DNA from: Serratia surfactantfaciens
Lineage (GTDB): Bacteria > Pseudomonadota > Gammaproteobacteria > Enterobacterales > Enterobacteriaceae
DNA: 64,000 nucleotides
Assembly (NCBI RefSeq): GCF_001642805.2
Contig: NZ_CP016948.1
Location: 248,001-312,000 of the forward strand
Direction of reading: 5' to 3'
In this document: piece by piece, positions 1 to 11,631 of the stretch
How positions within the stretch are numbered: the first letter of the stretch is position 1
Layout of the letters: every line of letters starts with the position of its first letter
Translations under genes and position numbers: made by a program
Notes under the pieces: model-generated
What the model was told of the DNA's origin: nothing
The model's input: the letters and a program-made list of their open reading frames with translations, nothing else
The model's database searches: none

Positions 1-1765
1 GCAACGCCAGGTTGGCGCTCAGACGGTTCAACTGCTGATAGTAACGACGGGTCGCGTCCTTGGTCGGCGTGGCGCTGGTGCGGCCATTGGTCAGGCCCAG
101 CCAGAAGCTGCGCACCTTGTTGCTGCCGACGTGGCCCAGGTGGCCGAACAGCGATTTATCGAAAGCGTTCAGATCGTTGTTTTGCGCGGCCGCCATTTCA
201 TCCAGCACATAAGGATGGCAGCGGATCGCGCCCTGACCGAAGATCATCATGGTGCGAGTCAGGATGTTCGCGCCTTCCACCGTGATGGCGATCGGTGCGC
301 CCTGATAAGCGCGAGCCAGGAAGTTGGATTCGCCCAGCATGATGCCTTTACCGCCGGCGATGTCCATGGCGTCAACGATCGACTGCTGGCCGCGGTGCGT
401 ACAGTGGTATTTGACGATGGCCGACAGTACGGCCGGCTTCTCGCCCTGCACCAGCGCATAGGTGATCAATGAAGCGGCGGCGTCCATCACATAGGTGTTG
501 CCGGCAATGCGCGCCAACGGCTCTTCGATCCCTTCCATCTTGCCGATGGAGATCTTGAACTGACGGCGAATGTGCGCGTAGGCGCCGGTCGCCAGGGCAA
601 TGGATTTCAGGCTGCCGGTGGAGTTGGACGGCAGGGTGATGCCGCGACCGACCGACAGACATTCAACCAGCATGCGCCAGCCCTGGCCGGCCATTTTCGG
701 GCCGCCGATGATGTAATCGATCGGCACGAATACGTCGGTGCCGCGGGTCGGGCCGTTCTGGAACGGCACGTTCAGCGGGAAGTGGCGGTTGCCGATCTCC
801 ACGCCCGGCGTGCTGGTCGGGATCAGCGCACAGGTGATGCCCGGGGATTCGTTGTCGCTCAGCAGGCGATTCGGGTCATGCAGTTTGAACGCCAGGCCCA
901 GTACGGTAGCGACCGGTGCCAGCGTGATGTAGCGCTTGTTCCAGGTCAGGCGCATGCCCAGCACCTGTTTGCCTTGCCATTCGCCCATGCAGACGGTGCC
1001 GACGTCCGGGATCGCACCGGCATCGGAACCCGCTTCCGGGCTGGTCAGCGCGAAGCAAGGGATCTCGTCGCCGCGCGCCAGGCCCGGCAGATAGTGATTT
1101 TTCTGTTCTTCAGTGCCGTAGTGCTGCAGCAGTTCGCCCGGGCCGAGGGAGTTCGGCACGCCGACGGTGATCGCCAGGATGCCGGAAACGCCGGCCAGTT
1201 TTTGCAGCACCTGCGCCTGAGCATAAGGCGAGAATTCCAGGCCGCCGTACTCTTTCTTGATGATCATCGCGAAGAAACGGTGTTCTTTCAGGTACGCCCA
1301 CAGTTCAGGCGGCAGATCGGCCAGTTCGTGGGTGATTTGGAAGTCGTTGGCCATGCGGCAGGCTTCTTCCACCGGGCCGTCGATAAACGCCTGCTCTTCT
1401 GCCGTCAGGCGCGGTTTCGGGTAGTTGTGCAGCTTGTTCCAGTCCGGCGCGCCGCGGAACAGATCGCCTTCCCACCAGGTGGTGCCGGCGTCGATCGCCT
1501 CCTTTTCGGTGGTGGACATCGGCGGCATCACTTTGCGGAATGCGCGCAGCGCCGGCGCGGAAAGCAGGGAACGGCGCACGGAGGAAAGGTTCAGCGGCAG
1601 CAGCACGATAGCCAACGGCAGCAACAGCCAGAAGCTCCACAGGCCGATAGCGCCCATGGCGGCGGTGTACGCCACCAGGATCAGGCTGCTGAGGGTAAGG
1701 TTCACCCGGTGGTAGAACACCACGCCGAGGAGAGCCAGTAAAACGACAATACTAAGAACCATCAT
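1..1765 (-). CDS. fadE: Acyl-CoA dehydrogenase FadE, C-terminus cut by window edge
   Basis: FadE catalyses the first step of fatty acid beta-oxidation, FAD-dependent formation of trans-2-enoyl-CoA. Read on the minus strand, the protein begins [16 protein letters not shown], a hydrophobic N-terminal anchor. It continues with stretches matching E. coli FadE closely: a 'TWWEGDLF' segment, '[16 protein letters not shown]', '[20 protein letters not shown]' and '[17 protein letters not shown]'. About 588 of roughly 815 expected residues are inside the window. The start is the first of two tandem ATGs. It diverges from gmhA, as in E. coli. A FadR-like palindrome lies just upstream. Confidence 0.95.
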   Translation of the reverse strand, partial: MMVLSIVVLLALLGVVFYHRVNLTLSSLILVAYTAAMGAIGLWSFWLLLPLAIVLLPLNLSSVRRSLLSAPALRAFRKVMPPMSTTEKEAIDAGTTWWEGDLFRGAPDWNKLHNYPKPRLTAEEQAFIDGPVEEACRMANDFQITHELADLPPELWAYLKEHRFFAMIIKKEYGGLEFSPYAQAQVLQKLAGVSGILAITVGVPNSLGPGELLQHYGTEEQKNHYLPGLARGDEIPCFALTSPEAGSDAGAIPDVGTVCMGEWQGKQVLGMRLTWNKRYITLAPVATVLGLAFKLHDPNRLLSDNESPGITCALIPTSTPGVEIGNRHFPLNVPFQNGPTRGTDVFVPIDYIIGGPKMAGQGWRMLVECLSVGRGITLPSNSTGSLKSIALATGAYAHIRRQFKISIGKMEGIEEPLARIAGNTYVMDAAASLITYALVQGEKPAVLSAIVKYHCTHRGQQSIVDAMDIAGGKGIMLGESNFLARAYQGAPIAITVEGANILTRTMMIFGQGAIRCHPYVLDEMAAAQNNDLNAFDKSLFGHLGHVGSNKVRSFWLGLTNGRTSATPTKDATRRYYQQLNRLSANLAL

Positions 1766-1784
1766 AAGAAGCTCCGAAGTAGTA

Positions 1785-1800
1785 AGAGGTCTGACCTGTT
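1785..1800. promoter_or_regulatory. Candidate FadR operator upstream of fadE
   Basis: The core 'aggtctgacct' (1787-1797) is a perfect 5+1+5 palindrome resembling the FadR consensus TGGTCnGACCA. It lies about 20-30 bp upstream of the fadE start, a sensible place for repression of a beta-oxidation gene. FadR control of fad genes is established in E. coli; occupancy here is inferred. Confidence 0.55.
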
Positions 1801-2011
1801 GTGTGTATGTAATAGGTTTTAGTACAAGGCAGAATTTTTATCAATGCGTTTACAGTTTAATTACAACTCAGGTCACAAACTGACAGCACCAATCATCAAA
1901 AACCTCTCCGCTTCCTTAACCGGCGCGCTGTTTGGCTGAGAATGCTTCTCGCTGTTTCCGCGATCCGGTACACTGCGGAGCGGAAGATTTGACGATAACA
2001 AGAGGTTCCTC

Positions 2012-2593
2012 ATGTACCACGACCTTATTCGCAGTGAACTGAACGAAGCGGCTGATACCCTGGCGAAATTTATCAATGACGACGCCAACATCGACGCCAT
2101 CCAACGCGCGGCGGTGCTGCTGGCGGATTCCTTCAAAGCCGGCGGTAAAGTGATTTCCTGCGGCAACGGCGGTTCCCATTGCGACGCGATGCACTTCGCC
2201 GAAGAGCTGACCGGCCGCTACCGCGAAAACCGCCCGGGCTACCCGGCGATTGCCATCTCGGACGTCAGCCACCTGTCCTGCGTCAGCAACGATTTCGGCT
2301 ATGAGTATGTGTTCTCCCGCTATGTGGAAGCAGTGGGCCGCGAAGGTGACGTGCTGTTGGGCATTTCCACCTCCGGCAACTCCGGCAACATCATCAAGGC
2401 CATCGACGCGGCGCGCGCCAAAGGGATGAAAGTGATCACCCTGACCGGCAAGGACGGCGGCAAGATGGCGGGTTCTGCCGATGTGGAAATTCGCGTGCCG
2501 CACTTCGGTTACGCCGACCGCATTCAGGAAATCCACATCAAAGCGATCCACATCTTGATTCAGCTGATCGAAAAAGAGATGGTTAAGGCGTAA
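2012..2593 (+). CDS. gmhA: Sedoheptulose 7-phosphate isomerase GmhA
   Basis: GmhA (LpcA) converts sedoheptulose 7-phosphate to D-glycero-D-manno-heptose 7-phosphate, the first step toward the ADP-heptose used in the LPS inner core. The 193-residue protein is near-identical to E. coli Gmh[18 protein letters not shown] start, SIS-domain phosphosugar motif '[19 protein letters not shown]', '[16 protein letters not shown]', and the C-terminal '[18 protein letters not shown]' carrying the catalytic His. Length is normal. A good ribosome site (agaggt) precedes the ATG. It is divergent from fadE and followed by yafJ. Cytoplasmic homotetramer by family knowledge. Confidence 0.97.
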   Translation: MYHDLIRSELNEAADTLAKFINDDANIDAIQRAAVLLADSFKAGGKVISCGNGGSHCDAMHFAEELTGRYRENRPGYPAIAISDVSHLSCVSNDFGYEYVFSRYVEAVGREGDVLLGISTSGNSGNIIKAIDAARAKGMKVITLTGKDGGKMAGSADVEIRVPHFGYADRIQEIHIKAIHILIQLIEKEMVKA

Positions 2594-2690
2594 TAGCCTT
2601 CGGGGGGCCGCGGCTCCCCATGAATAAGACGGCGGGCGCCGCATGTTGCGCCCGCTCGGCGTGTGTCAGTGTGGTTAAGGAGTGCTGGCG

Positions 2691-3494
2691 ATGTGTGAAC
2701 TGCTCGGGATGAGCGCAAACGTACCGACCGATATCTGCTTCAGCTTTACCGGTTTGGTTCAGCGCGGCGGCCGTACCGGGCCGCATAAAGATGGCTGGGG
2801 CATTACCTTCTATGAAGGGAACGGTTGCCGCACCTTCAAGGATCCGCAGCCGAGCTTCAACTCGCCGATCGCCCGCCTGGTGCAGGACTATCCGATCAAG
2901 TCCTGCGCGGTGGTGTCTCATATTCGTCAGGCCAACCGCGGTGAAGTGGCGCTGGAAAACACCCATCCGTTCACCCGCGAACTTTGGGGCCGCAACTGGA
3001 CCTACGCGCACAACGGTCAATTGAAAGGCTATCGTCAGCTGGATACCGGCACGTTTCGTCCGGTCGGTCAGACCGACAGCGAATATGCGTTCTGTTGGCT
3101 GCTGCATCAGCTGGCGCTGAAATACCCGCGCACCCCGAGCCAGTGGCCGGCGGTCTTCCGCTATATCGGCCTGTTGGCGAGCCAGCTGCGCAAGAAAGGG
3201 GTGTTCAATATGCTGTTGTCGGACGGGCGCTTCGTGATGGCCTATTGCTCCACCAACCTGTATTGGATCACGCGCCGCGCGCCGTTCGGCAAGGCGACGC
3301 TGCTCGACCAGGACGTGGAAATCGATTTTCAGCAGCAGACCACACCAAACGATGTGGTCACGGTGATCGCCACCCAACCGCTAACCGCCAACGAAACCTG
3401 GCACAAGATTGAGCCAGGCGAGTTCGCGTTATTTCACTTCGGTGAGCGGCTTGTTCTGAGCGAAGGGATTGGTGTTGGGCGTCGGGCTGGCTGA
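2691..3494 (+). CDS. yafJ: Class II glutamine amidotransferase YafJ
   Basis: This is a predicted class II (Ntn-type) glutamine amidotransferase. I chose the ATG at 2691 so the protein starts Met-Cys-Glu-Leu-Leu; removal of Met exposes Cys2 as nucleophile, as the family requires, whereas an ATG at 2682 would bury it. E. coli YafJ is nearly identical through '[17 protein letters not shown]', '[18 protein letters not shown]' and 'TYAHNGQL'. The C-terminus after 'FHFGERLVL' runs about 12 residues past the E. coli end. The gene overlaps convergent dpaA by 66 bp. The physiological substrate is not known. Confidence 0.94.
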   Translation: MCELLGMSANVPTDICFSFTGLVQRGGRTGPHKDGWGITFYEGNGCRTFKDPQPSFNSPIARLVQDYPIKSCAVVSHIRQANRGEVALENTHPFTRELWGRNWTYAHNGQLKGYRQLDTGTFRPVGQTDSEYAFCWLLHQLALKYPRTPSQWPAVFRYIGLLASQLRKKGVFNMLLSDGRFVMAYCSTNLYWITRRAPFGKATLLDQDVEIDFQQQTTPNDVVTVIATQPLTANETWHKIEPGEFALFHFGERLVLSEGIGVGRRAG

Positions 3495-4196
3495 CGCGTA
3501 CTGCGTCATCTGGCCGCTGCTCATCAACGGTTGACCCAGCACATACTGGCCGTTGTCTACGGTCATCATCGGCGGCTGGTGGTTCTTGGCGAAGTAATCG
3601 TAACCCGGTTTCAGCTGGCGCCAGAAGGCGATATAGCTGGATGACGCATGGCGCTTGAGGTTCTGATCGGTCATGCGGAACGGGTAGATGCTGATGTCGA
3701 CGCGGCTTTGGCCATAGGCGAAGGCGGCTTCGACGTAGCGATAGATTTCATCCATATAGGTGTTGGTCATCGCGTAACAGCCAATCGATTTGCATTCACC
3801 GTGGATCATCAGATAAGCGCCGGAATAGCCCTGCGATTTATCGTAATCATTAGGGAAACCGATATTGATCGCCCGATAATACTTGCTGTCGGGTTTCAGA
3901 TGGCGCGCGTCAACGCTATAAAAGCCTTCAGGACTTTTAAAGTCGCCTTCACGACGTTTAGGACCCAGCCCGCCGGAGAAATTACAGATCGGGAACGTGT
4001 TGACCAGACGGAATTCATTGCCCATTCTGGCATACAATTCCAGCTTGCGTTCCTCTTTGAAGATCTGAATATAGACCGGTGAACCTAATAATTGCTGTTT
4101 AACTACCGGCGCTTCGGGTACCTGCTCGCTGGCGCTGCAGGCCGTGATCATCGGCATAGAAACAAGCATCGCAAACAACAGCGCGATTTTGCTCAT
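3429..4196 (-). CDS. dpaA: Peptidoglycan meso-DAP protein amidase DpaA (YafK/LdtF)
   Basis: This YkuD-fold protein matches E. coli YafK, now DpaA, which releases Braun lipoprotein from peptidoglycan rather than making crosslinks. The core '[21 protein letters not shown]', '[20 protein letters not shown]' and catalytic '[13 protein letters not shown]' are conserved; the Cys in SIGCYAM is the nucleophile. The N-terminus is a signal sequence ending 'MITACSAS', which fits a lipobox, so an outer-membrane lipoprotein is possible; the E. coli protein as I recall it lacks this Cys. It has 255 residues. Its 3' end overlaps yafJ on the other strand. Confidence 0.93.
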   Translation of the reverse strand: MSKIALLFAMLVSMPMITACSASEQVPEAPVVKQQLLGSPVYIQIFKEERKLELYARMGNEFRLVNTFPICNFSGGLGPKRREGDFKSPEGFYSVDARHLKPDSKYYRAINIGFPNDYDKSQGYSGAYLMIHGECKSIGCYAMTNTYMDEIYRYVEAAFAYGQSRVDISIYPFRMTDQNLKRHASSSYIAFWRQLKPGYDYFAKNHQPPMMTVDNGQYVLGQPLMSSGQMTQYASASPTPNTNPFAQNKPLTEVK

Positions 4197-4749
4197 TATA
4201 ATTCCTGCTTATATTTATCTGCCGGCGCAATCAAGCTGGCCAGCATGCCACTGATTATTGTTTTTACTGCTGCAAAACACCGCCAGATTACCAGCGCGTT
4301 TATTTTTAGCAATACGTGATATGTATAAAAAAACGACAAAGCTCGATAAAAGTGAAATGACCGGCAGATTTTAACGATAAGTAGTGAAAAACAGGCGAAA
4401 TTTAATTGCGTTTGCTTGACCCAAGTCACGACGGAACGCAGAACAATGTTGCGAACAATGTTAATATTCCCTCTTCAATTTAACGCGCTGTGGCGATTGA
4501 AGCTGCAGGGGTTATGGCATATAACCCGGTTGCTTTGAAGGTTATTTGGCTACAGGCCGTTAACACATCGACTGTCGCGCAAACAACGGAAAGGGGGAAT
4601 CAAAGGAATGCGCGTTACCCCATATATTCACTGCGAGAAAGTTCATGTTGGGCGTGCCGTCGTGCGCACTGCCCGGCAATCCTGGCATCGTCAGCACCCG
4701 CCTCTGGGGCCGGGCAGACGTGTAAACCAAACTACATCGTATAAATCCT
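4197..4749. other. Intergenic region between dpaA and nqrA
   Basis: This 553 bp region carries the divergent upstream regions of dpaA and the nqr operon. The dpaA side (4200-4400) is AT-rich and the nqrA side is mixed. An 84-codon open frame at 4490-4744 shows no domain, signal or clear ribosome site and is not called. No riboswitch-like fold was evident by eye. Confidence 0.5.
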
Positions 4750-6099
4750 ATGATTAAGATCAGAAAAGGGTTAGATCTGCCGATAGCCGGGGCTCCGGTT
4801 CAGGCGATCCAAGACGGCCCGAACATTCAGCATGTCGCCCTGCTTGGGGAAGAGTATGTCGGAATGCGCCCCTCCATGCTGGTGCAGGAAGGCGATACCG
4901 TTAAGAAAGGCCAGGCGTTGTTCGAAGACAAGAAAAACCCCGGGGTTTTCTTCACGGCTCCCGCCAGCGGCCGCATCGCCGCGATTAACCGCGGCGAGCG
5001 GCGCGTATTGCAATCGGTGGTGATTGCGCTGGAAAACGGCGGCGACGATCAGCTCGAGTTCGCGCACTACCCGCTGGGTGAACTGGCCCAGCTGCCGCGC
5101 GAGCAGGTCGAGAGCGAACTGATCGCCAGCGGCCTGTGGACCGCGCTGCGCACCCGCCCGTTCAGCAAGACGCCGGCTCCCGGCAGCGAACCGCGCGCCA
5201 TTTTCGTCACCGCTATGGACACCCAGCCGTTGGCCGCCGATCCGCAGGTGATCATCGCCGAGCAGCAGGCGGCGTTCAACGCCGGGCTGGTGGTGCTGGC
5301 GCGCCTGACGGCGGGCAAGGTGCACGTGTGCCATGCCGCCGGCGCTTCGGTTGGCCAGCAGAGCGGCCCGCAGATCGCTTACAGCGAATTCGCCGGCCCG
5401 CATCCCGCCGGGTTGGCAGGCACTCACATTCACTTCCTCGAACCGGTCAGCCTGAAGAAAACCGTTTGGCACATCGGCTACCAGGATGCGATCGCCATCG
5501 GCACGCTGTTCACTACCGGCAAGCTCGACACCCGCCGGGTCGTGGCGCTGGCCGGGCCACAGGTGGCGAAGCCGGCGCTGCTGCGCACTCGTCTGGGGGC
5601 CAGCCTCAATGAGCTGACTGCCGGCCGCCTGAAAGGCGGCGAGAACCGGGTGATCTCCGGTTCGGTGCTGAACGGCATGCACGCCGCCGGGCCGAACGCC
5701 TGGCTCGGCCGCTTCCACTCGCAGGTGTCGGTGCTGGAAGAAGGGCGCGACAAAGAGCTGTTCGGTTGGATCGTGCCTTCGCCGAACAAGTTCTCCATTA
5801 CCCGCACCACGCTGGGCCACTTCCTGAAGAACAAACTGTTCGCCTTCTCGACCACCACCAACGGCGGCGAGCGGGCCATGGTGCCGATCGGCAACTACGA
5901 GCGGGTGATGCCGCTGGATATTCTGCCGACGCTGCTGCTGCGCGATCTGCTGGCGGGCGACAGCGACAGCGCGCAGGCGCTGGGTTGTCTGGAGCTGGAC
6001 GAGGAAGATCTGGCGCTGTGCACCTTCGTTTGCCCCGGCAAATATGAGTACGCGCCGGTGCTGCGCGAGGTGCTGACCAAGATTGAGCAGGAAGGATAA
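4750..6099 (+). CDS. nqrA: Na+-NQR subunit A
   Basis: NqrA is the peripheral subunit of the sodium-translocating NADH:ubiquinone oxidoreductase, implicated in quinone binding. The 449-residue protein has the characteristic start [16 protein letters not shown], then '[20 protein letters not shown]' and '[19 protein letters not shown]', and normal length with no signal peptide. It is the first gene of a tight operon; nqrB starts 3 nt downstream. The complex oxidises NADH and exports sodium across the inner membrane. Confidence 0.97.
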   Translation: MIKIRKGLDLPIAGAPVQAIQDGPNIQHVALLGEEYVGMRPSMLVQEGDTVKKGQALFEDKKNPGVFFTAPASGRIAAINRGERRVLQSVVIALENGGDDQLEFAHYPLGELAQLPREQVESELIASGLWTALRTRPFSKTPAPGSEPRAIFVTAMDTQPLAADPQVIIAEQQAAFNAGLVVLARLTAGKVHVCHAAGASVGQQSGPQIAYSEFAGPHPAGLAGTHIHFLEPVSLKKTVWHIGYQDAIAIGTLFTTGKLDTRRVVALAGPQVAKPALLRTRLGASLNELTAGRLKGGENRVISGSVLNGMHAAGPNAWLGRFHSQVSVLEEGRDKELFGWIVPSPNKFSITRTTLGHFLKNKLFAFSTTTNGGERAMVPIGNYERVMPLDILPTLLLRDLLAGDSDSAQALGCLELDEEDLALCTFVCPGKYEYAPVLREVLTKIEQEG

Positions 6100-6102
6100 C
6101 CG

Positions 6103-7344
6103 ATGGGCCTGAAGAATTATTTTGAGAAGATAGAGCATCACTTCACGCCGGGCGGCAAATTGGAAAAGTGGTATCCGCTGTATGAAGCGACCACCACGGT
6201 GTTTTACACCCCCGGCACGGTGACGCGCGGCGCTTCGCACGTGCGCGACGCCATCGATTTGAAACGCATGATGATCCTGGTGTGGCTGGCGGTGTTCCCG
6301 GCGATGTTCTGGGGCATGTACAACGTCGGCCAGCAGGCGATCCCGGCGCTGCATCATCTGTACAGCGGCGACGAGCTGCAACAGGTGTTGGCGGGCGACT
6401 GGCATTATCGTCTGGCGCAGTGGCTCGGCGCCTCGCTGGCGGCCGACGCCGGCTGGATCAGCAAAATGGTGCTGGGCGCCTGTTACTTCCTGCCGATCTA
6501 CGCCGTGGTGTTCATCGTCGGCGGTTTCTGGGAAGTGCTGTTCGCCATCATCCGCAAGCATGAGGTCAACGAAGGTTTCTTCGTCACCTCTATCCTGTTC
6601 GCGCTGATCGTGCCGCCGACCCTGCCGCTGTGGCAGGCCGCGCTGGGTATCACCTTCGGCGTGGTAGTGGCCAAAGAGATCTTCGGCGGCACCGGGCGCA
6701 ACTTCCTCAACCCGGCGCTGGCCGGCCGCGCCTTCCTGTTCTTCGCCTATCCGGCGCAGATCTCCGGCGATCTGGTGTGGACTTCCGCTGACGGTTTCTC
6801 CGGCGCGACGCCGCTGGCGCAGTGGAGCGCTGGCGGGGCGCACAGCCTGAGCAACGTAGCCACCGGCCAGTCCATCAGCTGGATAGACGCTTTCCTCGGC
6901 AACATTCCCGGCTCGATCGGTGAGGTGTCCACGCTGATGATCCTGATCGGCGGGGCGATTATCCTGTTTGGCCGCGTGGCCTCCTGGCGCATCGTCGCCG
7001 GCGTGATGCTCGGCATGGTGGCTTCCGCCATGCTGTTCAACGCCATCGGTTCCGACACCAACCCGATGTTCGCCATGCCGTGGTACTGGCACCTGGTGCT
7101 GGGCGGTTTCGCCTTCGGCATGATCTTTATGGCGACCGACCCGGTTTCCGCCTCCTTCACCAACAAGGGGAAATGGTGGTACGGCATTCTGATCGGCGTG
7201 ATGTGCGTGCTGATCCGGGTGGTCAACCCCGCCTATCCGGAAGGCATGATGCTGGCGATCCTGTTCGCCAACCTGTTCGCGCCGCTGTTCGATTACCTGG
7301 TGGTGCAGGCCAACATCAAGCGGAGAAAAGCCCGTGGCGAATGA
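6103..7344 (+). CDS. nqrB: Na+-NQR subunit B
   Basis: NqrB is a polytopic inner-membrane subunit with covalently bound FMN and part of the sodium path. It starts [20 protein letters not shown], the conserved N-terminal region, and shows multiple hydrophobic spans. The flavinylation-type sequence '[12 protein letters not shown]' is visible; Thr in SGAT is the expected phosphoester FMN site, attached by ApbE. The 413-residue length is normal. It overlaps nqrC by 11 bp, implying translational coupling. Confidence 0.97.
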   Translation: MGLKNYFEKIEHHFTPGGKLEKWYPLYEATTTVFYTPGTVTRGASHVRDAIDLKRMMILVWLAVFPAMFWGMYNVGQQAIPALHHLYSGDELQQVLAGDWHYRLAQWLGASLAADAGWISKMVLGACYFLPIYAVVFIVGGFWEVLFAIIRKHEVNEGFFVTSILFALIVPPTLPLWQAALGITFGVVVAKEIFGGTGRNFLNPALAGRAFLFFAYPAQISGDLVWTSADGFSGATPLAQWSAGGAHSLSNVATGQSISWIDAFLGNIPGSIGEVSTLMILIGGAIILFGRVASWRIVAGVMLGMVASAMLFNAIGSDTNPMFAMPWYWHLVLGGFAFGMIFMATDPVSASFTNKGKWWYGILIGVMCVLIRVVNPAYPEGMMLAILFANLFAPLFDYLVVQANIKRRKARGE

Positions 7345-8128
7345 AGCGAAAAACGACGGCATCGGTAAAACGCTGCTGGTAGTGCTGCTGCTGTGTCTGG
7401 TGTGTTCAGTGGTGGTGGCGGGCTCCGCCGTCGGCCTGAAGTCCAAACAGCAGGAGCAAAAGCTGCTCGATAAGCAGCGCAATATTCTCGACGTAGCCGG
7501 CCTGTTGCAGCCGAAAATGGAGAGCGAGCAGGTCAAACGCCTGTACAGCGAGCGCATCGAGCCGCGTTTGGTGGATCTGAGCAGCGGCGAGTTTGTCGCC
7601 GGCAAGGCGGCGGCGTTCGATCTGGGCGCTGCGCTGCGCGACGACGCCAAAAGCGTGGCGCTGGCGGCGGGCGACGATCCAGCCGGCATCAAGCGCCGCA
7701 GCAACCAGGCGGAAATCTATCTGGTGCGCAATGAAAGCGGCCAGGTGAACAAGATTGTGCTGCCGGTATACGGCACCGGTCTGTGGTCGATGATGTACGC
7801 CTTCGTGGCGCTGGATAACGATGGCAACACGGTCAAGGGCATCACCTACTACGACCAGGGGGAAACCCCGGGGCTGGGCGGTGAGGTCGAGAACCTGTCC
7901 TGGCGCCAGCAGTGGGTCGGCAAGCAACTGTTCGACGACAACGGCCAGCCGGCGATCCGCGTGGTGAAAGGCGGCGCGCGCCAGGGAGATGTGCACGGGG
8001 TGGACGGCCTGTCCGGCGCCACGCTGACCTCCAACGGCGTGCAGCATACGTTTGATTTCTGGTTGGGCGAGCACGGCTTCGGCCCGTTCCTGAAAAAAGT
8101 TCGTGAAGGAGCGCTGAAAAATGGCTGA
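7334..8128 (+). CDS. nqrC: Na+-NQR subunit C
   Basis: NqrC carries the second covalent FMN on a periplasmic domain. A GTG start at 7334 is chosen because a ggaga ribosome site sits just upstream inside nqrB. The 264-residue product has an N-terminal membrane span (about residues 13-32) and the flavinylation motif '[14 protein letters not shown]'. It overlaps nqrB at its 5' end and nqrD by 8 bp at its 3' end. Confidence 0.96.
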   Translation: MANEAKNDGIGKTLLVVLLLCLVCSVVVAGSAVGLKSKQQEQKLLDKQRNILDVAGLLQPKMESEQVKRLYSERIEPRLVDLSSGEFVAGKAAAFDLGAALRDDAKSVALAAGDDPAGIKRRSNQAEIYLVRNESGQVNKIVLPVYGTGLWSMMYAFVALDNDGNTVKGITYYDQGETPGLGGEVENLSWRQQWVGKQLFDDNGQPAIRVVKGGARQGDVHGVDGLSGATLTSNGVQHTFDFWLGEHGFGPFLKKVREGALKNG

Positions 8129-8750
8129 TTCCAAAGAGATAAAGCGGGTCCTGCTGGGGCCGCTGTTCGACAATAACCCGATCGCCCTGCAGGTGCTGGG
8201 CGTTTGCTCCGCGCTGGCGGTGACCACCAAGCTGGAGACGGCGGTGGTGATGACCATTGCGGTGACGCTGGTGACGGCGTTCTCCAGCTTCTTCATCTCG
8301 CTGATCCGTCATCACATTCCCAACAGCGTGCGCATTATCGTGCAGATGGCGATTATCGCTTCGCTGGTGATCGTGGTCGATCAGCTGCTGCGTGCCTATG
8401 CGTTCGAGATCTCCAAGCAGCTGTCGGTGTTCGTTGGCCTTATCATCACCAACTGTATCGTGATGGGACGCGCCGAGGCCTACGCCATGAAATCGCCGCC
8501 GATCGAGAGCTTTATGGACGGCATCGGCAACGGGCTGGGCTACGGGGTGATCCTGGTGCTGGTCGGTTTCCTGCGCGAGCTGATCGGCTCCGGCAAGCTG
8601 TTCGGCGTGCCGGTGCTGGAAACGGTGCAGAACGGCGGCTGGTACCAGCCGAACGGCCTGTTCCTGCTGGCGCCGAGCGCGTTCTTCATCATCGGCCTGC
8701 TGATCTGGGTGCTGCGCACCCTGAAGCCGGCGCAGATCGAAAAGGAGTAA
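8121..8750 (+). CDS. nqrD: Na+-NQR subunit D
   Basis: NqrD is a hydrophobic inner-membrane subunit that, with NqrE, forms a pseudo-symmetric pair holding an intramembrane iron-sulfur centre. The 209-residue sequence '[25 protein letters not shown]' and '[18 protein letters not shown]' are hallmark stretches; the Cys residues in both are the expected metal ligands. Its start overlaps nqrC and nqrE begins 6 nt after its stop. Confidence 0.97.
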   Translation: MADSKEIKRVLLGPLFDNNPIALQVLGVCSALAVTTKLETAVVMTIAVTLVTAFSSFFISLIRHHIPNSVRIIVQMAIIASLVIVVDQLLRAYAFEISKQLSVFVGLIITNCIVMGRAEAYAMKSPPIESFMDGIGNGLGYGVILVLVGFLRELIGSGKLFGVPVLETVQNGGWYQPNGLFLLAPSAFFIIGLLIWVLRTLKPAQIEKE

Positions 8751-8756
8751 AGGCCG

Positions 8757-9353
8757 ATGGAACACTATATCAGCCTGTTTGTGCGCGCGGTGTTCGTTGA
8801 GAACATGGCGCTGGCGTTCTTCCTCGGGATGTGTACCTTCCTGGCGGTGTCGAAGAAGGTCTCGACCGCCTTTGGCCTGGGCATCGCAGTGACCATCGTG
8901 CTCGGCATTTCGGTGCCGGTGAACAACCTGGTCTACAACCTGATCCTGCGCGACGGCGCGCTGGTGGAAGGCGTCGATCTGAGCTTCCTCAACTTCATCA
9001 CCTTCATCGGCGTGATCGCGGCACTGGTGCAGATTCTGGAGATGATCCTCGATCGCTTCTTCCCATCGCTGTATAACGCGCTCGGCATCTTCCTGCCGCT
9101 CATCACCGTGAACTGCGCCATCTTTGGCGGCGTGTCCTTCATGGTGCAGCGCGACTACAACTTCGCCGAATCGGTGGTGTACGGCATCGGCTCCGGCACC
9201 GGCTGGATGCTGGCGATCGTCGCCATGGCGGGGATCCGCGAAAAACTCAAATATGCCAACGTGCCGGCGGGACTGCGCGGCCTGGGCATTACCTTTATCA
9301 CCACCGGACTGATGGCGCTGGGCTTCATGTCCTTCTCCGGTGTTCAGTTGTAA
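8757..9353 (+). CDS. nqrE: Na+-NQR subunit E
   Basis: NqrE is the partner of NqrD in the membrane core of the complex. The 198-residue protein is strongly hydrophobic, with family stretches '[20 protein letters not shown]' and '[17 protein letters not shown]', whose Cys residues match the metal-ligand positions of the family. It is normal in length and lies between nqrD and nqrF in the same operon. Confidence 0.97.
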   Translation: MEHYISLFVRAVFVENMALAFFLGMCTFLAVSKKVSTAFGLGIAVTIVLGISVPVNNLVYNLILRDGALVEGVDLSFLNFITFIGVIAALVQILEMILDRFFPSLYNALGIFLPLITVNCAIFGGVSFMVQRDYNFAESVVYGIGSGTGWMLAIVAMAGIREKLKYANVPAGLRGLGITFITTGLMALGFMSFSGVQL

Positions 9354-9368
9354 AGGCGGGAAGAATTT

Positions 9369-10592
9369 ATGGAAATTATTTTAGGCGTAGCAATGTTCAC
9401 CACCATCGTGATGGTGCTGGTGTTGCTGATCCTGTTTGCCAAATCGAAGCTGGTGAATACCGGCGACATCGCGGTGGAGATCAACGGCGATCTGGATAAG
9501 AGCTTCCATGCGCCGGCGGGCGACAAGCTGCTCAACGTGCTCTCCAGCCAGGGGATCTTCGTCTCCTCGGCCTGCGGCGGTGGTGGCTCCTGCGGCCAGT
9601 GCCGGGTGGTGATCAAAGAGGGCGGCGGCGATATCCTGCCGACCGAGCTCTCGCACATCAACAAGCGCGAAGCGAAAGAGGGTTGCCGCCTGGCGTGCCA
9701 GGTGAACGTGAAGCAAAACCTGAAGATCGAGCTGCCGGAAGAGATCTTCGGCGTGAAGAAATGGGAGTGCGAGGTTATCTCCAACGATAACAAAGCCACC
9801 TTTATCAAAGAGCTGAAGCTGAAGATCCCCGATGGCGAAGACGTGCCGTTCCGCGCGGGTGGCTTCATCCAGATCGAAGCGCCGGCGCACGACATCAGCT
9901 ACGCCGACTTCGACGTGCCGCAGGAATATCGCGGCGACTGGGACAAGTTCAACCTGTTCCGCTACCGCTCGACGGTAAACGACACCACGGTGCGCGCCTA
10001 CTCGATGGCCAACTACCCGGAAGAGAAGGGCATCATCATGCTCAACGTGCGTATCGCCACGCCGCCGCCGAACAATCCGGAGGTGCCGCCGGGCATCATG
10101 TCTTCCTATATCTGGTCGCTGAAGGCCGGCGATAAGGTGACCATCTCCGGGCCGTTCGGCGAGTTCTTCGCCAAGGACACCGACGCCGAAATGATCTTTA
10201 TCGGCGGCGGCGCGGGCATGGCGCCGATGCGCTCGCATATCTTCGATCAGCTCAAGCGCCTGAACTCGAAGCGCAAGATCACCTTCTGGTACGGCGCGCG
10301 TTCGCTGCGCGAGATGTTCTATGAAGACGACTTCAACCAGCTGCAGGCGGAGAACGACAACTTCACCTGGCACGTGGCGCTGTCGGATCCGCAGCCGGAA
10401 GATAACTGGACCGGCTACACCGGCTTTATCCATAATGTTCTGCTGGAGAACTATCTGAAGAACCACCCGGCGCCGGAGGACTGCGAGTTTTACATGTGCG
10501 GGCCGCCGATGATGAACGCCGCGGTGATCAAGATGCTGAAAGATCTGGGCGTCGAAGACGAAAACATCATGCTGGATGACTTTGGTGGCTAA
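9369..10592 (+). CDS. nqrF: Na+-NQR subunit F (NADH dehydrogenase subunit)
   Basis: NqrF is the entry point for electrons: it oxidises NADH and passes electrons through FAD and a [2Fe-2S] cluster. The 407-residue protein has an N-terminal transmembrane helix (about residues 3-24) and the ferredoxin motif '[14 protein letters not shown]' with a distal Cys in 'CRLACQVN'. Next come the FAD-binding '[10 protein letters not shown]' and the NADH-binding region '[16 protein letters not shown]' with C-terminal 'FYMCGPPMM'. apbE begins directly after its stop codon. Confidence 0.97.
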   Translation: MEIILGVAMFTTIVMVLVLLILFAKSKLVNTGDIAVEINGDLDKSFHAPAGDKLLNVLSSQGIFVSSACGGGGSCGQCRVVIKEGGGDILPTELSHINKREAKEGCRLACQVNVKQNLKIELPEEIFGVKKWECEVISNDNKATFIKELKLKIPDGEDVPFRAGGFIQIEAPAHDISYADFDVPQEYRGDWDKFNLFRYRSTVNDTTVRAYSMANYPEEKGIIMLNVRIATPPPNNPEVPPGIMSSYIWSLKAGDKVTISGPFGEFFAKDTDAEMIFIGGGAGMAPMRSHIFDQLKRLNSKRKITFWYGARSLREMFYEDDFNQLQAENDNFTWHVALSDPQPEDNWTGYTGFIHNVLLENYLKNHPAPEDCEFYMCGPPMMNAAVIKMLKDLGVEDENIMLDDFGG

Positions 10593-11624
10593 ATGCGCGC
10601 ATTGGCGATGAAGAACTGGCTGACGGGCGTGGCGCTGAGCGCCACCCTGCTGCTGACCGGCTGCGGGCCGGAACAGGTGAACCTGGCGGGTAAAACCATG
10701 GGCACCTCGTATTCGATCCGTTATGTGACCGGCGACGATACGCCGTCGGCGCGCGAGATGCAGGCGGAGATCGACAAACGGCTGGAGCAGGTGAACGACC
10801 AAATGTCCACCTACCGGCCGGATTCCGAGCTGAGCCGCTTCAACGCCAGCCGCGACATTGAGCGGCCGTTCCCGGTTTCACCGGCGACCGCCGAGGTGGT
10901 GCGCGAAGCGCTGCGCATCAACCGTGTCACCGACGGCGCGCTGGACGTGACCGTCGGGCCGCTGGTCAATCTGTGGGGCTTCGGCCCGGAAGGGCGGCCG
11001 GACAAAGTGCCTAGCGAGGCAGAGCTGGCGCACCGTCGCGCCTGGACCGGCGCCGACAAGCTGTCGGTGCAGGGCAGCGCGCTGGTGAAAAGCATCCCCG
11101 AGCTGTATGTCGACCTGTCGTCGATCGCCAAAGGGTATGGCGTAGACGTGGTGGCGGAATACCTGCAATCGCAGCACGTGCAAAACTACATGGTGGATAT
11201 TGGCGGCGAAGTGCGCACCCGCGGGCGCAACGGCGAGCAAAAGCCGTGGCGTATTGCCATCGAACGCCCGACCGCCGGCGCGCAGCAGCAGGCGCAGCTG
11301 GTGATCCAGCCGGGAGAGATGTCGATCGCCACCTCGGGTGACTATCGCAACTACTTCGAGCAGGACGGGGTGCGCTATTCGCACACTATCGATCCGGTCA
11401 CCGGCCGGCCCATTCATCACCGTTTGGTGTCGATCACCGTGCTGAGCCCGACCTGCATGACCGCCGACGGCCTGTCCACCGGCCTGAACGTAATGGGGCC
11501 GGAGCGCGGGATGGCGCTGGCCAACCTGCTCGGTATCCCGGTGTTCATGATCGTGAAAACCGCCGACGGGTTTGAGGAGCGTTATTCGGATGCGTTCAAA
11601 CCCTATCTGAAAAAGAGTTCGTGA
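10593..11624 (+). CDS. apbE: FAD:protein FMN transferase ApbE
   Basis: ApbE attaches FMN through phosphoester bonds to threonines of NqrB and NqrC. The N-terminus is a lipoprotein signal with lipobox 'LLTGCGPE'. Family motifs include 'LAGKTMGTSYSIRY', 'VTVGPLVNLWGFGP' and 'YSHTIDPVTGRPI' toward the C-terminus. The ATG at 10593 abuts the nqrF stop; an internal ATG at 10611 is an alternative. Co-location with nqrB/C supports the maturation role. Confidence 0.94.
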   Translation: MRALAMKNWLTGVALSATLLLTGCGPEQVNLAGKTMGTSYSIRYVTGDDTPSAREMQAEIDKRLEQVNDQMSTYRPDSELSRFNASRDIERPFPVSPATAEVVREALRINRVTDGALDVTVGPLVNLWGFGPEGRPDKVPSEAELAHRRAWTGADKLSVQGSALVKSIPELYVDLSSIAKGYGVDVVAEYLQSQHVQNYMVDIGGEVRTRGRNGEQKPWRIAIERPTAGAQQQAQLVIQPGEMSIATSGDYRNYFEQDGVRYSHTIDPVTGRPIHHRLVSITVLSPTCMTADGLSTGLNVMGPERGMALANLLGIPVFMIVKTADGFEERYSDAFKPYLKKSS

Positions 11625-11631
11625 GGTTGTT

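Noticed and set aside
4490..4744. 84-codon open frame upstream of nqrA
   Set aside because: No ribosome site, signal, domain or codon bias; probably leader/promoter DNA.
4771..7704. 977-codon open frame on the minus strand across nqrA and nqrB
   Set aside because: It is the antisense of two strongly conserved nqr genes. GC-rich third positions make long shadow frames; the translation is His/Arg/Gln-rich with no domain.
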